Shown here piece after piece: positions 11,621 to 24,002 of a stretch of DNA of 64,000 nt. Location: positions 9,407,665 to 9,471,664 of the forward strand of contig CM065172.1 in assembly GCA_033026295.1 (NCBI GenBank), in the 5' to 3' direction. This stretch comes from Channa striata. Taxonomy: Eukaryota > Chordata > Actinopteri > Anabantiformes > Channidae. Position 1 is the stretch's first letter; each line of letters starts with the position of its first letter. Made by a program: the position numbers and the translations under genes. Under the pieces are notes generated by a model that searched no databases, was not told the DNA's origin, and worked only from the letters and a program-made list of their open reading frames with translations.

Positions 11621-13412
11621 AATAATAAGCCTTGTCAACATTCTCCCCGAAAAAGTTATTGCTACGAATATACTACTACTACTACTACTCTTTCGGCTTT
11701 CCCATACTTAAATTATATTAACGATACATTTTTTAAAACATCCACATATGATTTAAAAAAAACTTTAAACTGTGCAGCGTTTTCCTTTGACTTACATGAT
11801 TGATACATCCGTGGATCTGCGTAATTTTTTAGTTTGAGGTGCTTGAAATAAACGATTTTAAAGTTGAGGGTCACAGTTTTTCCAAGTCTGTCATAAAGCA
11901 AAACTCAGATGTTTACATAACCACTGAAACATTAAATATAATGGTTACATTTGGTTAAAATATAAAATACCTCTATAAAATCTCTCCAAAAGACCCTTTA
12001 CATTGGATTTAGTTTTCCTTTATGAAAACTAACTTTGACATTACATGACCGTTAGTGTGATTAACCCAGAGAGCAAAAGTTTTACATAAACATTTAAATA
12101 CTTTGATAATGAGCATTCTGTTCCTATCACTTCACTTGGAAAGATCTATGGTCAGTGAACTAGATAAATTATTACAACAAGCAAGAGCACATTTTGCAGC
12201 TGCATTGCTGTGCAAGTTTGTGATTGTTGAACAGGTGAATGACAAGCACTTTGGGTAGACAGTAGAGCAATATCTAAGTGCAGCCCATATACCATTGATT
12301 GTAATCCACGTACTGCTTTTATAATAAAAAGACCTTGAACATGTGAAAACATGGGCCAAAAACACAGCAAATAGGTCAAAATAACTTTATTGTTTCATAA
12401 AAAAGTATGCTCCATATTTCCATGTAGAGACAAGATCAATGGACTAAAGCTCATAGTGATGTTTATTAGCACAATATGTATTATTTTTTTCCCTGAATAA
12501 TAGCTGATTTTATTGCAGTGTAACTTGTGTGTTTAAAGGGCTGCTCTCCAACTGTCCAAGCACAAAAGCCCTTCTGTTCTCTTAGAAAACAAAAACTTCT
12601 GATCAGTCATTAATGGTCATTGTGAACAACATTTAACATAACACCTCTAACGTATCACTGACCAAAGAATGAAATGAGTGAGAACTAATAAATGAAATAA
12701 AAAGTAAATACATTAACAAAAGAACAAAAACAAGCAAAACAAAACATGGCTTTTATATAAAACCTGCATTCTCATTCAATTTACTATTCATCTGTATCAG
12801 GTGCACAACATACAATACATAAAGTACAGAAAAAAATCAGTGACCAGGGAAAAAAAATCATTTGGGATTTCACGATTACGATCACACGTTTTGTTGAGAT
12901 GCTACTTAGCCATTTACTCACAGATTCACCTGTTGGAGTACAAAAATAAATATCCAACTTCTGCATTAACTAAAAACAGGCTTCTCTGAATCTTCTGAAG
13001 CACCTTTTAAATTAGCTTGGGGGTGTGGTGGTAGAGGGGGTGTGGTGGTAGAGGCATGCGCTGCTATCTTTCTCAATACAAAGTTGGACTGACATACAGT
13101 TCTTCATTGTTTACAATCTAACAAGGTAGAAACAGTGCAAATAATTTATTTTAGTTTAAATAGGATACAAGATAAAGACATCAAGTATCTTTTCGGTTTT
13201 CTGGTCTTTATTTTCAAATTGAAGTTCAGGGTTTACTTTTTTTATTATGTATGTTTTAGAAATAAATCATGCTACTTCTTGTAAATGGCAGAGAGAGAGG
13301 CCTTATATTTAAAAAGTTTATTTAACTGCAAAAAGAGATCATCTGAACCCACTAGCTAGAAAAACGTTAAGGCAGGAGATAGAATAACCAAATCTAGTTG
13401 TCCCATTACCCA
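11621..13412. other. intergenic, includes 3' UTR of the Myb-hAT gene
   Basis: AT-rich noncoding sequence. Candidate minus-strand polyadenylation signals (TTTATT on plus) occur at 13207-13212, and also near 13318 and 12389. A 17-base unit (GGGGGTGTGGTGGTAGA) is repeated twice in tandem at 13019-13053. No coding exon was seen. Confidence 0.5.
13019..13053. repeat. tandem duplication of a 17-base G/T-rich unit
   Basis: Two nearly perfect adjacent copies of GGGGGTGTGGTGGTAGA lie in the predicted 3' UTR or downstream flank of the Myb-hAT gene. Confidence 0.85.
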
Positions 13413-16400
13413 TCAACGTTTAACCGCCCCAGTGGGCTTTTTAACAGTCCTTGTTTTCAAAGAGTTTTTATAAAGGAGGAGTCTTTCTGTGGTGTGGGGT
13501 GGAAGGCGATTCCTCTTGGCTCTCACAATACATGATGTCATTGGAGAAAGCCTGTCAAAGCCCCCTGAGGTGGCTGGAATGGCCAGCAGTTTTCTTGCAA
13601 TGTTCTGGAGTTCAGGGAACCGAGTAGCAGATTTCCAGTACAATGCACTGGAATTGTTTAACCACAGTGGTTCTGTCAGATACAGGTCAAGCTCTGGTAT
13701 CTTCGTGATCTTTGCAGGTGGTTGGAGCATGTGGGACATAGACTTGCGCTTGAGACCATTTTCACCGACTCCATGGCAGTTGTTTTCTTCTGAGCTTCCA
13801 CAAGATGCCTCCATTAATGTTTTAGCTTGGCTTTCCCCACTTTCATTTTTAAAGTCCTCGATTGTTTGGTCTTTATCTGTCTCCAGAGAGGGAGATGCAG
13901 AGGAAATCATGCTTCCTAATGTGGTTTCCACAATGGTGCGTGCCTCTTGCTTTGAGGGAGGTGTTAAGAAACCTGTCTCCTCCCCTGGTTTGGCCTGAGA
14001 AAATGGCTGGAAAAATAAGTGTTCAATTATGGTGAGAGATCAGATACAGAATGTAGATATGCATTGTTCTATAACAAACTCTATATAAAACTACAATATA
14101 ATGAACACAAATAAACATTGTGTCATTTTTAGCTCACCATTAAAAGATACAAATCATGACAAACCATTTAGGCTTCTGTCCTAACTCAGTACCTGAAGTT
14201 TGATCCTGGGGTCAAGCACAGAGGCTAGTATCATGTCCTTCTGGTGAATCAGAGATTGGAAGTGGGTGTAGAGGCCTGTGCGTAGGGCCTTGTTGAAATG
14301 AGTATAGTTGTTTACGCGGCTCTCCAAAGTCTTATCAAGATCAATAAGGGACGGTATGATGGAAGAAACAGTCACACCATTTCCTTGCAGAACCTGGGTT
14401 TGAAAAGGCAAAAAGGAAATGTTCTTCTAATAATCTACAACATCAACTACACTACTGTTTTTATACAGTATTTTAATATTTGTTTGCTTTAAGTAAATCT
14501 CATCAATAAATCTCAGTCACAGCTAAATCAATGTATGTATATATATAATAAAATTTTATATAGCAGCTTTGCCATGAATTTTATTTTTACAATGTTATAA
14601 TTCCTCAGTTTTATGTAGAAACTGTCAGGAGGTGATAATTCTATTGTGTCAAAGTGGGTAGTGGAGTCGTACTTAAGTGCATTATATGGAGAGGTGGTTA
14701 ATAGTTCACAAACAAGTTCACAAAGTTAACACTGCATTGGTCAAATCCCTTCTCACTCTTTACTAATGCTGTGTTAAATCAGGTCACTTGTGAAACAGCT
14801 AGGTGACTAACAGCTGCCAAACAACTGAAACTGTTGTCCTGAAACATTTGATATATACACAGTGTTAAATAATATGTGTAGCTAATATTGGCGAAATCTC
14901 TTTGGCTAAGGAATGAAGACATTATGAAGGGTTTTGCTACAGAGGCACATTACTATACAATATTATCTAAACTATATTATCCCCACATTGACTCAGTGAT
15001 GTCCATTAATCAAACGGAAACTGGGTGAAGTTTAAGAACAATGAGGATGAAATCCCTGAAGCCCCTATCAGTGATTCCTGTCCTCTGTCTTCTGCTGCAG
15101 GGATATTGGCTGGTTTGGACTGTGACTGTCTCAATGTCCACCAGAACCTGTGGCACATTAGGTTGAACAGCTTTTTCTAACTTCCAGCTTTAGGTGGATG
15201 TAAACTAATGTGTTTGCAGCGATTAATCAACAAGCTTGTGGTGGTGAACACATGACGGCAATTTTTTTGCCAAACTTTTGGTCTTGAAAACTAAATTCAA
15301 TCTAATATTTGGAGGTAGGGACATGTTTCTTCTTAAACGGCTCACCTGAGGCCACACAAAGTCAGAAAAGGAACACAAAAACCCCACAAAAAAACTCTTA
15401 CCTGCAACGCCTCCTCAAAAGGCTCAAGAAGACTCAGGATGTCAACCACTTGCTCCCTCTTGACCATGACCAGAGGCGGGGCACTGGCTGTGTCGTTAGC
15501 CTCTATGCGAGCCTGGGCCAGAAGAGTCATGACGGTGCTCCAGGCAGACTCCTGCACCATACGGCGTAATGCTACCATCATGGAGTTCCAGCGACAGTTA
15601 TTGGACGAAGGACCAAGAGAAACGTTGCACTCCTTCAACAAAACCTAAAAAATAAAAAATACCAAATGATTATTCAAGAGTGAAATATCCCACAGTTTTG
15701 AATCTATGCAACAAATCCAACTGCCACAAAAAGTGAAAAATGTAATGTGGTGTAATATGTAAGGGGAAAAAACTAATAACATTTACTAAAAACAGGGAAA
15801 ACAATTAGAAAACAGTGGTGATAGTTTAGAAGTTAATGCTATTTAAGACTTTAACACAGGCTGTTGTAGAAACGCTGAGTAAAATGAGATTTAACAAACT
15901 TAACTTTAAAAGAAAAGACACTATATTTGATAGTTTAAAAAATATGTGTCCCTGTAATGAGATTTACAGATTCCAGTGAAAGAATCTATGATGGAATAAA
16001 AGGCTTATTGACCTAGACTATGGGCCTTATCGTAAAGATTTAATAAATAGCAAAAATACATTTTTTTTCTGTCTCCTACCTCGCTCCAGTAGGGGCTGCT
16101 CCTAAAGAAAGCCACCACATTGTGAGCCTGAGAAAGCAGGTTTTCCACTACCCTGGAAGTCTTCAATGCCTCCTTAATCACCATCTGCAATGTTTTTGCC
16201 ACACAGATGGTCCTAGTCCCAATCTGCAACTCTGAAAAATGGCACTCTGTTTCTGACATCTGGTCTGACAAAAATGCCACTATCTCATCACCGTCTGGTT
16301 CTCCCCTGTTGGATGAGCACATTATTTTGTAGTCACAGAACAAGTTGTTCCCAACCAGGGCTTCTTTGGCCTGGTTGGCAAGGATGTAGCCAATGCTGTG

Positions 16401-16782
16401 GGGAAAGATGCCATAGCTCAACAACACACCTTCGAGCTCCCTGGCCACAGCAGAGCTGAGGTTTGGATGTCTGAGATGGCGATAAGCAACAATGGGTCTA
16501 CGGATCTGCCAGGACTCGCTGATAAAGTGGAGCTGCACAACAACAATGGGCTCTTCTGCTGATTGAGACTGATCCCCTGCCCAAAGGTCACATGTGACGT
16601 GAATGGCACCCTCACCATCTTTGGTTTTGGCAAGGCAGGCTTTAAGGTCACGAATGAGTTGAGGCTTGATGGTTTTCTCCACATCATCATACAGCTGCAG
16701 TCCAATGGCACGCTGGGATAGCTTGTTGTATTCTGGTCCGATGGTGCCCATAAATGACCTGAAGCCAGAACCTTCAACAAAA
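13413..16782 (-). other. hAT transposase-derived half of the fusion, catalytic residues eroded
   Basis: This part is spread over four coding exons, with the first hAT residues already in exon 17400-17650. It shows the hAT order: first acidic position kept (CDLWAGD, Asp about 371), then the usual second-Asp motif (TDNA) replaced by ILANQ. The C-x-x-H motif is changed to CVAK. The RW motif is present, and the last acidic residue in the ATSxxxER block reads ATSGGFDR. There are no terminal inverted repeats and no 8-bp target duplication flanking it. Splicing into several exons marks an old host gene rather than a recent insertion. Confidence 0.8.
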
Positions 16783-19700
16783 CTGCAGGAAACAAAGGCA
16801 AGAAAATACCTTTTTTGGCATTGATTATTTTAAAATTTGTATGATTGTGTGATAGTCCAGAATCACTATATTGATACTCCAGCCAACATCCAATCTTCTC
16901 TACTCATGTCTGGTTAGTTGTCAGCTTTCAGCCTAAATTTACTTGTTCCTCAATACTTTAGACCTTCTTAAGACTATTAAAAAACCTAAACTAGACACAC
17001 CACTCAACTGAGGGATGCGTTTCCTCATTCTAAAAAGCAAGACCCTAAAAATACAAAGAAGTGCCCAATCAGAGCATATAGTGACAGTTGCTAATGATGG
17101 AAGTAAGAAATATGTCATGTGGAGCAGTGTGTATGGCTAATGTATTTATATTAGTTTTGGACAACAATGGAGGTCAATGGCATTAATGAACAAGCAAATA
17201 CAGGCTGCAGGCTGACAACTAACAAAATGTCAGTATAGAAGATTTGGTGTTGACTTTAGTGTCTGCATGGTTGTTGTGTGCATTTAGAAAAGTTGCATTC
17301 TCCTAACATCGTCTGAAGTTCATATGGGAAACAATTAGCTTAGACATTTTGGCAACTGCCCCACAAAGACACAATAACAGCCATTAGCACTACATTTACC
17401 TGAGTGGCAGCATGTCTTCAGCAATCATCCTCAATGCTGCATTTACAAACTTTTTCTGGTCTACTGGAACAGCTGCTTGTGGAGCACATGAGCTGGAACT
17501 GGGACTGGGACTACAATTTGAACTTGGAGGAAAAGACGGACTGGGGGAAGAGAACTCTCTACTTGATGCCAAAGTCAGTAAAGGTGGAACAACCATACTC
17601 TGCTTGGTTTTCTGATGCTCCTTCTGCTTTTGTGCTCTCTCTGGTCCCATCTGCAACAAAGCAAAGAGAGAGAGAGAGAGAGAGAGAAGGAAATAAAACC
17701 AAACATGTTGACAGAAAACAGAATTGAATAGAAAGTTTAAAAGAAATCCATCTATAGCTAGCTTACCACTTCTGGAGCTACTGGTTCTGTGTCTAAGACA
17801 ACATCACATTTGAAGTCCAGCTGAAAAATAAAACATTTTAAGACAGTTTCACAGTGATCTATAATAATAAAAGCAATAAATGATGATAATATTACAGGTT
17901 AGGCCCGTCAAAACCCTCCGATTTTAGGATGTTTATGAAACAACTCCTTAAGAATTAGAGGACTTTTTTAAAACGAATGAGGTGGCCAACACATAAGAAA
18001 AAGTAAAATTCATGGCAGAGCCACTGTTTTATGTTGCATTAAGTTGCACAAGTGATCACAATGTTATGTCCAATCTGTGTATCTTAAGTATGCTTTTTTT
18101 CATTTAATAAATTTACTGATATTTCTAAAATTCTCTTTTCACTTTGTCATTCTGGGATAATTAGTTTAATGAGAAAAACTAATTCAAACAACTGTATTTT
18201 TAGGCTGCAACAACACAAAATAAAAAAAAGAAAGGGGTCTGAAAACTTTCTGGATGCATGCATGTAAAAAGGGGAAAGAAGTCAATATGTAAAAACTGAC
18301 AACAATAACTGTCATATCATTCTGTACAAATTCACTAGGTACTCTACCTCTCCTTCCACAAACTGTTGTATATCAAGGGAAATGCTCTCAGATTTATCTT
18401 TGTACAAGCCCAAGTCAGCTTTACGTTTGACAGTGGAGTTCCAGTGACTCTTCACAGCGTCGTCTGTCCTGTGAGAGGAATCAAAAATCTATATTAAATC
18501 TAACCAATACTTTTGTGTGCAATCTGCCATTTTAGCAATTAAATAAATGCTAACAAACCCACCGTCCTGGGAGCAACTTTGAAATCTCAGCCCATTTGTT
18601 TCCTAGTATTGTGTGGGCTTTGTAGATGATGAGATCTTCTTCTTCAGTCCAGGAGGCCTTTTTGACCAGTGGGTCAAGGTGGTTACGCCAGCGATCACGA
18701 CAATGTCTCCCCAACCTTCCCTTCAAGTGTCTGGCAATCAAGGTCCAGTGTTTAGTGCCATACTTGTTTACCAGCTGTAGTATCTGTAAAGACGGTCACA
18801 CAGTGTTGGAGAGCATAACCATAGCACAGTCTTTACTAGATTTTGTGTGCAAATTTTTAACCTTTTCATCCTCCTCTTTAGACCAGTAGCCTTTGATTAA
18901 ATCAGGATCAAGTTGTTTTTTCCAGCGGCGCATACACTGGAATTCTGTCCGTCCCTGCCACAGCAACAGAAAATCTATTTAACACTCCAAATAATATGGG
19001 GATTTGGAATTATTTAAGATTTAAACAATTTAGCATGGAAAAAATTCTTAGCATTGGGAGAATTTCATGTTACATACACAGCTGCAAGCCCTCTGGTACT
19101 TACAGGTAAAAAGCTGGCAATGGTTTTCCAATCTTTTTTCCCAAAGTTACTGATCAGGATTTTGAGATTTTCATCCTGCACACAGGAAGAAATTAGTTCT
19201 GACTCAGCATAATTATGGTGAATGGCCAGGTTATCAACTCATGAAAACAGCAGAGGTAAATCAGAGACAGTTTTGTTACCTTTGAAGTTTAGTCACTGCC
19301 AAAACATTTTATAAACTACTTGAAATAATTGTGAGTAAGTCCTGAAAATATCAGTTAAGGCTCTAAAATTAGCGTGTTTTTTTAACTTACTTCTTCTTGG
19401 GTCCATTTGACGATACCATCCTTACTGTCCGCTGTGTCCGAGTCAGAATCGTTGCAGAGGTTACCATCCCCCATTTCTTCCATGCTACAAACACAGAGAT
19501 AACCAATTATTTAAAACATGTATTATTAAAAAGTGAGATTATTAGAGTGAGACAAAACATAACAAGCAAAATAAGCATAGCAAAACGCATAGAATAGTCA
19601 ACAAATATATGATTGTCACCTTACTAACCATTGATTTGTTACATGACTGCCATGTTGGACTGCATTAGCATTAGCTGGAGGTACCTATCAACTGCCAATT

Positions 19701-20782
19701 GGTTGTATATATTTTTCTAAATTATAAATAATTCATATAATGTAAAAACTACACACATTGCACTATTCCATACTACTCTGAAAAAAGACACAAAACAGAA
19801 AAAGATGTGGGTGTGGGTATTTTGTTTGGGGTCATTCTTCAATCATCACAGTCTTATAATCGCACTTTCTCAAGTCCTGTTTTTAAGTTCAGTATCATCT
19901 ATATTCCGTTTTTCAACATTTTGAAAACATGTAAATATTCAACACATTAGTTAAATGCTTGGTTGCTAACAGATAGCATTTAAATAGTTTTCACTGTAAC
20001 TTAACTTTTTTTACCTCTGATCCAACATTTGAAACTCCCCCTGCAATTAAAACCAGCTAACTTTTAACAACTTCATCTTCAACAAAGTGTCTTTTCCTTT
20101 CCAGCCATTCGAACAGACCCTGCACTAAAAAAGCTCCCAGCTCAGTGGCTAACATTAGCTTAGCTACTGGAAGTCAACTTTAGGGAAACACAAAAAAAAC
20201 TATAAACTGCGCAACTTCCAAGACAAACTGACAGCGATTCATTTACCAAACCACGATCAACCTCAGCGTAAACTCCGACTCTGCCGTAAATTCAAGCTAG
20301 TTAACGGAGTTCGCTCGTCCGACGAACGGACCCACTGGAGGAAACGCCGATTATTATTATTATTATTAATTTCGGTGAGATCCGAAAGTCGAGCGCCTCC
20401 AGCGGCCCACGGCACGGCGCCGCTCCACCTGCGTGCTCTCTGTCCGTCCGTCTGTCTGGGACGGTGTCGATGTTCGCGGTTTGGCGGACGGGAGACGAGC
20501 CGGTATCTACCGACAGTTTAGACTGTGCAACTGCTTCTGGAAAACAGCCGTGTCCAGCTTTTCCAGCTCGCTACCATGACACAACAGAACAGCGGACATG
20601 AGCGAGATGCAACCACATCCCACTCACAGCAAAACACAGCGACCACTGAAGTCGCCCAACTTTCACGGAGCCGACGATTATTGCGTTTGGAATATTTCGG
20701 CCGTGAGTCGATTCCGCCGAGAAAATATTAGCAAACATTAAAAACACTTTGACAAACATTCCCACACTTACCCGCGCCACAT
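13413..20782 (-). CDS. mybl2: B-Myb-type Myb domain fused to an hAT transposase-derived protein
   Basis: Twelve coding exons: 20772-20782, 19391-19484, 19104-19175, 18862-18954, 18563-18783, 18348-18468, 17767-17820, 17400-17650, 16080-16782, 15402-15644, 14193-14393 and 13413-13994. All phases match and give 881 residues. Residues about 30-76, 77-128 and 129-180 are Myb repeats R1, R2 and R3, with all nine tryptophans kept. The wording (VKWTQEEDE, KYGTKHWTLIA) is closest to B-Myb. A Ser/Pro-rich linker (about 240-285) follows. Then from residue about 287 to the end comes an hAT transposase fold: FVEGSGFRSFMG, CDLWAGD, the RW motif CRWNSM, ASVLDPRIKL, and the C-terminal dimerisation segment starting ELDLYL (about 789-850). 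There is no BED finger and no B-Myb C-terminal MuvB-binding region. The first 11-base exon (ATG TGG CGC GG, then a strong GTAAGT donor) fits B-Myb gene structure. If it is wrong, the ATG at 19483 would serve. The likely role is a sequence-specific nuclear DNA-binding factor that dimerises through the hAT part. That role is inference. Confidence 0.86.
14545..14745. repeat. relic of the MITE-like family, in a Myb-hAT intron
   Basis: The sequence (TTTGCCATGAATTTTATTTT, then AAACTGTCAGGAGGTGATAA, then GTGGGTAGTGGAGTC) aligns by eye with 61480-61640. Weaker similarity exists to the 5382-5755 element. It is decayed and has no open frame. It lies between the exons at 15402-15644 and 14193-14393. Confidence 0.55.
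17665..17687. repeat. (AG)n microsatellite
   Basis: A pure AG run lies next to the splice acceptor of the exon at 17400-17650 of the Myb-hAT gene, on the intron side. Confidence 0.9.
17925..18060. repeat. relic of the MITE-like family, in a Myb-hAT intron
   Basis: The stretch AAATTCATGGCAGAGCCACT and its surroundings match 61665-61745 and the right arm of the 5382-5755 element. This fragment sits in the intron between the last Myb exon (18348-18468) and the linker exon (17767-17820), that is, near the junction of the two halves of the fusion. Confidence 0.5.
20350..20370. repeat. (ATT)n microsatellite
   Basis: A short pure ATT run in intron 1 of the Myb-hAT gene, at the edge of a GC-rich patch (20320-20560). 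Confidence 0.85.
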
Positions 20783-21150
20783 GCTGCTGCAGAGACTTTA
20801 CCTTCAACTATCAAAAAGCTGCTTCCAAAGAAACAGGAAATGCAGCAGCGCACGCGAATAATTACTATGCAAGTTATTGAAATGGTGAAGCATTAATAAA
20901 GTCGTGTCTGAGTCGAATTTTACCCGGGACTGAAACAAGGTGCGTTCAAGAACACCGCGGCTGCACAGCGACACACATCCGGAAACGGCCCGCGTGAGTG
21001 ACGCTTTTAGCGGACGCTAACGGCTAACGTCTGCTACAGCAGGGGTTTGGCTTTTTGACTTTATAAAAAACAAATATATTCAAAATGAAAACGTTTTGCT
21101 CAAACACTAGCTTACTGTACAGTTCATGGTGTACAAGGCTACTTTAACGT

Positions 21151-21169
21151 TATATATATATATATATAT
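21151..21169. repeat. (TA)n microsatellite
   Basis: Pure alternating TA run in intergenic sequence upstream of the Myb-hAT gene. Confidence 0.9.
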
Positions 21170-21760
21170 CAGTCAAACTTTTTCAATAAATCACTAGTTT
21201 GGGTTTGGCTAACGTTACATGCTAACACTGCTCAAACACACCAGTCACACACTTTATTGAGTTTTAGGTCTTAAAATTTACATAATTAACTATGTTTGGT
21301 ATAATGTACATTTCTAATGTTAAAATGCAAAAGTAAAAATCACTGAGTAGTAATAATCTGTATGAGTCTATGTTCTAAGTATTAGCTCTAAGAATATGAA
21401 ATATGCTACCAATAACAAAGGGGTCTTTATGAAATATGCCTCATTTCACATTAATGAATGTTATTATTTGATTATAATTATTGATGCATTGTTGTGTTCA
21501 TCACTTTGCTGCAGCAGGTAAAAATGTTTAACTACCTCAATTAATTTACCTCCAATTTATGTTTTAATCTAATAATAATTCAAATTAAAATCTCCTGAGT
21601 GGTTCATGAATTTCACACAGGGAATTAAAAGAGTCTAATTTTATTATGCTGTACTTCATTAATCTGAATGCAGTAATAGCTATAATAATAGTGGAATAAA
21701 GGTGCAGCACTTGCATGTAAACATAGCAAAGATAAAGTATCAAGCAGCACAGAAAATAAA

Positions 21761-21780
21761 ACACACACACACACACACAC
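21761..21780. repeat. (AC)n microsatellite
   Basis: Pure AC run followed by a short AT run, intergenic. Confidence 0.9.
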
Positions 21781-23984
21781 ATATATAAATAGTACAAAAT
21801 ATCAACTTAGCAACAGTAAAAACATTTTTTACTACATTTCTACCAGTGGTAACAAACAAATTATCACAGCATTGTTTTATGTTTAGTGGTGAAAGAAGTT
21901 TTCAGACCTGCTACTTAAGTTTAGAAATATATAAGTGTTTAGCTCAAAAGCCGTTAATAATTGTTGGTGCAGTAAAGAGTACATTATTTTAGAAGATTAC
22001 AAGTAACATCAAGGAAATGTAAGTACGTGAAAGTTGTATATAAGTACAGTACTTAAATAAATCTGTTCATTTAATGTCCAGTACTAGTAGGAACAAGCAG
22101 ATCCATTTATGCATCATTTCATAGTAATGGTTCTTTATTTCACTGTATTTTAATTCCCTTTCTGTTTATACACAAATGGAAAAAAAATCTGTGGTTTTTA
22201 CATACATTAATAAACAAACACATGATTATGAAGAAATTAAAAATAGTTTGAAACATGTACAAAATTCTTAAATAAAGTGTTACCCTTTTTATTTGTAACC
22301 TTAATTTCTGGCATTTCTTCTCCAATATTCAGTGTGTGTGTTGTTATGAAGTCACAAATAAATGTAGTTGTGCCGTCTTGTTTAGTTTGTCTGTTCCATC
22401 ATATCATTCCTGGTCTTTTTTGCAGAGTTGCTAAGCAACTGCCAGTTGCCGATGGATCTCTAACAATAGGTGAAGTTAAGTTTTTCACTGTGGCTCATTC
22501 TATGCAAATGTAGTTTGAATATTTACTGTTGAAACATTTGCACCATTAAAGCTGCTGTCTTCTTGCAAAACTAGTAAAATTCTGTTGTAACAATGAACAT
22601 TTGGGAAACGTTATCTGTAAAATAAAAGTGCATGGATTAAAGCAATGTATGTATGTTTTTATGTCACTTTGAACACTAAATGGGGCAGTTCGACAGTAAG
22701 CCAGGTAAGGTCACATCTCTCTGAGGTTAAATGTTGGATTAACATTATACCAAGAGATTATTTCGAAAAAAATAAAGATTGAAAATGTTTTGTTTGTTAA
22801 ACTATCTGCTCTTGAAGCCTTTTAAAACTCTTTACAATCTCTATACAACAGTGCTTTTATTGCTTTAATTTGTTTTACTTTCACCTGTTTCTTGTTCTGA
22901 TCTCTTTTTTTTAAATCTCACTAGTTTATTTATATTTCATCATCTTTGTTTGTTTGGCAAAATTCTATGGAAATGTAGTTAACAATGTAGTTTGAAGATT
23001 TTTATCTCACAACCAAAACAGTAAAGATAGAGGTGTATAATGCTAGAAAAAAAAAATCATCTATCATCTTTTATCATCTGATAAATGTAAAACATGAAAT
23101 GCATCATAAAGCATTACAGTTGTTCATTCCGATATTCATTCATTCCTGCAATCTGTATTTATGGCATTTATATCCAATTATTAGTCAGTAGGATGATTTT
23201 GTTTGATTATCTTTTTTGTAGTCAGTTGAGGGAAGTTTCAGTCATGCTACACACATTCACATCTGAGAGCTACTTATTAAACCATATAATGATGGTGATG
23301 AATACCATTGTCTTTCCCACTCACAGGAAAACTGGTGAAACACGCTTCACCCTGCACAGTCCCTAAATCTACTTTTTCATTAAAGGCATTTTTACATGCA
23401 AATAATAAAATGAATGGTTTAGAATTCCATGTAGTCATGAATGTATTGAGTGTCCTGATTGAGCCTGTCAGGCCCAGGCCTCACCTAGACTTCACCTGCA
23501 AGTTAGCTGCATGAATTGTGGTTGTTTTATGTCCCTTCAACATGGGGGTCTTGCTCTTAGAATGGGATCTGTGCCTTGGCGTAAAAATATCATAGTTAAG
23601 TGCAGAAAAAGTCGGTGTGTTTGTGTAATTAAACAAGTTTGGTGCCAACAGGACTTCGAGCCACTGTGTGTTCACCATCCAGGAACAAGTTGCACAACAT
23701 TCTCTGATAGATCTGTGTAAATCTGAGCTGTGCCTCTTTGTCTGCTCATTAACTTTATTAACACCTGAGATATGTGTATTTAGAAACGCTCATCGTTTAT
23801 CACAAATATTTGCTTTTAAAGTTAGGTATAGGGAATATATCTGTACTCGTTTCACAAACTACAAAATCAGACAAGCTTTGCCTCAACGTGTTGTTGGTCT
23901 GTTCCTGTTACCTGCTCAGTGTTCTGCAGGCTCTGTTGTTAATGGATGAATACAGTTTGTTGAGAAATCTGATAACAAGCACAA

Positions 23985-24002
23985 ACACACACACACACAC
24001 AT
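23985..24002. repeat. (AC)n microsatellite
   Basis: Short pure AC run, intergenic between sgk2 and the Myb-hAT gene. Confidence 0.85.

Noticed and set aside
13489..13998. A 169-codon plus-strand frame opposite the last Myb-hAT exon.
   Set aside because: The minus-strand frame has the hAT dimerisation motifs and a matching splice acceptor; the plus frame has no family features.
13413..20782. The Myb part and the hAT part as two neighbouring genes, the second being an ordinary transposon.
   Set aside because: No stop follows the Myb exons, no start or promoter precedes the hAT exons, the phases join at every junction, and no terminal repeats were seen. RNA evidence would still be needed to settle it.
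13413..20782. A processed retrocopy of mybl2.
   Set aside because: The Myb repeats are split by introns at classical myb positions, and the gene sits in the conserved mybl2 neighbourhood.
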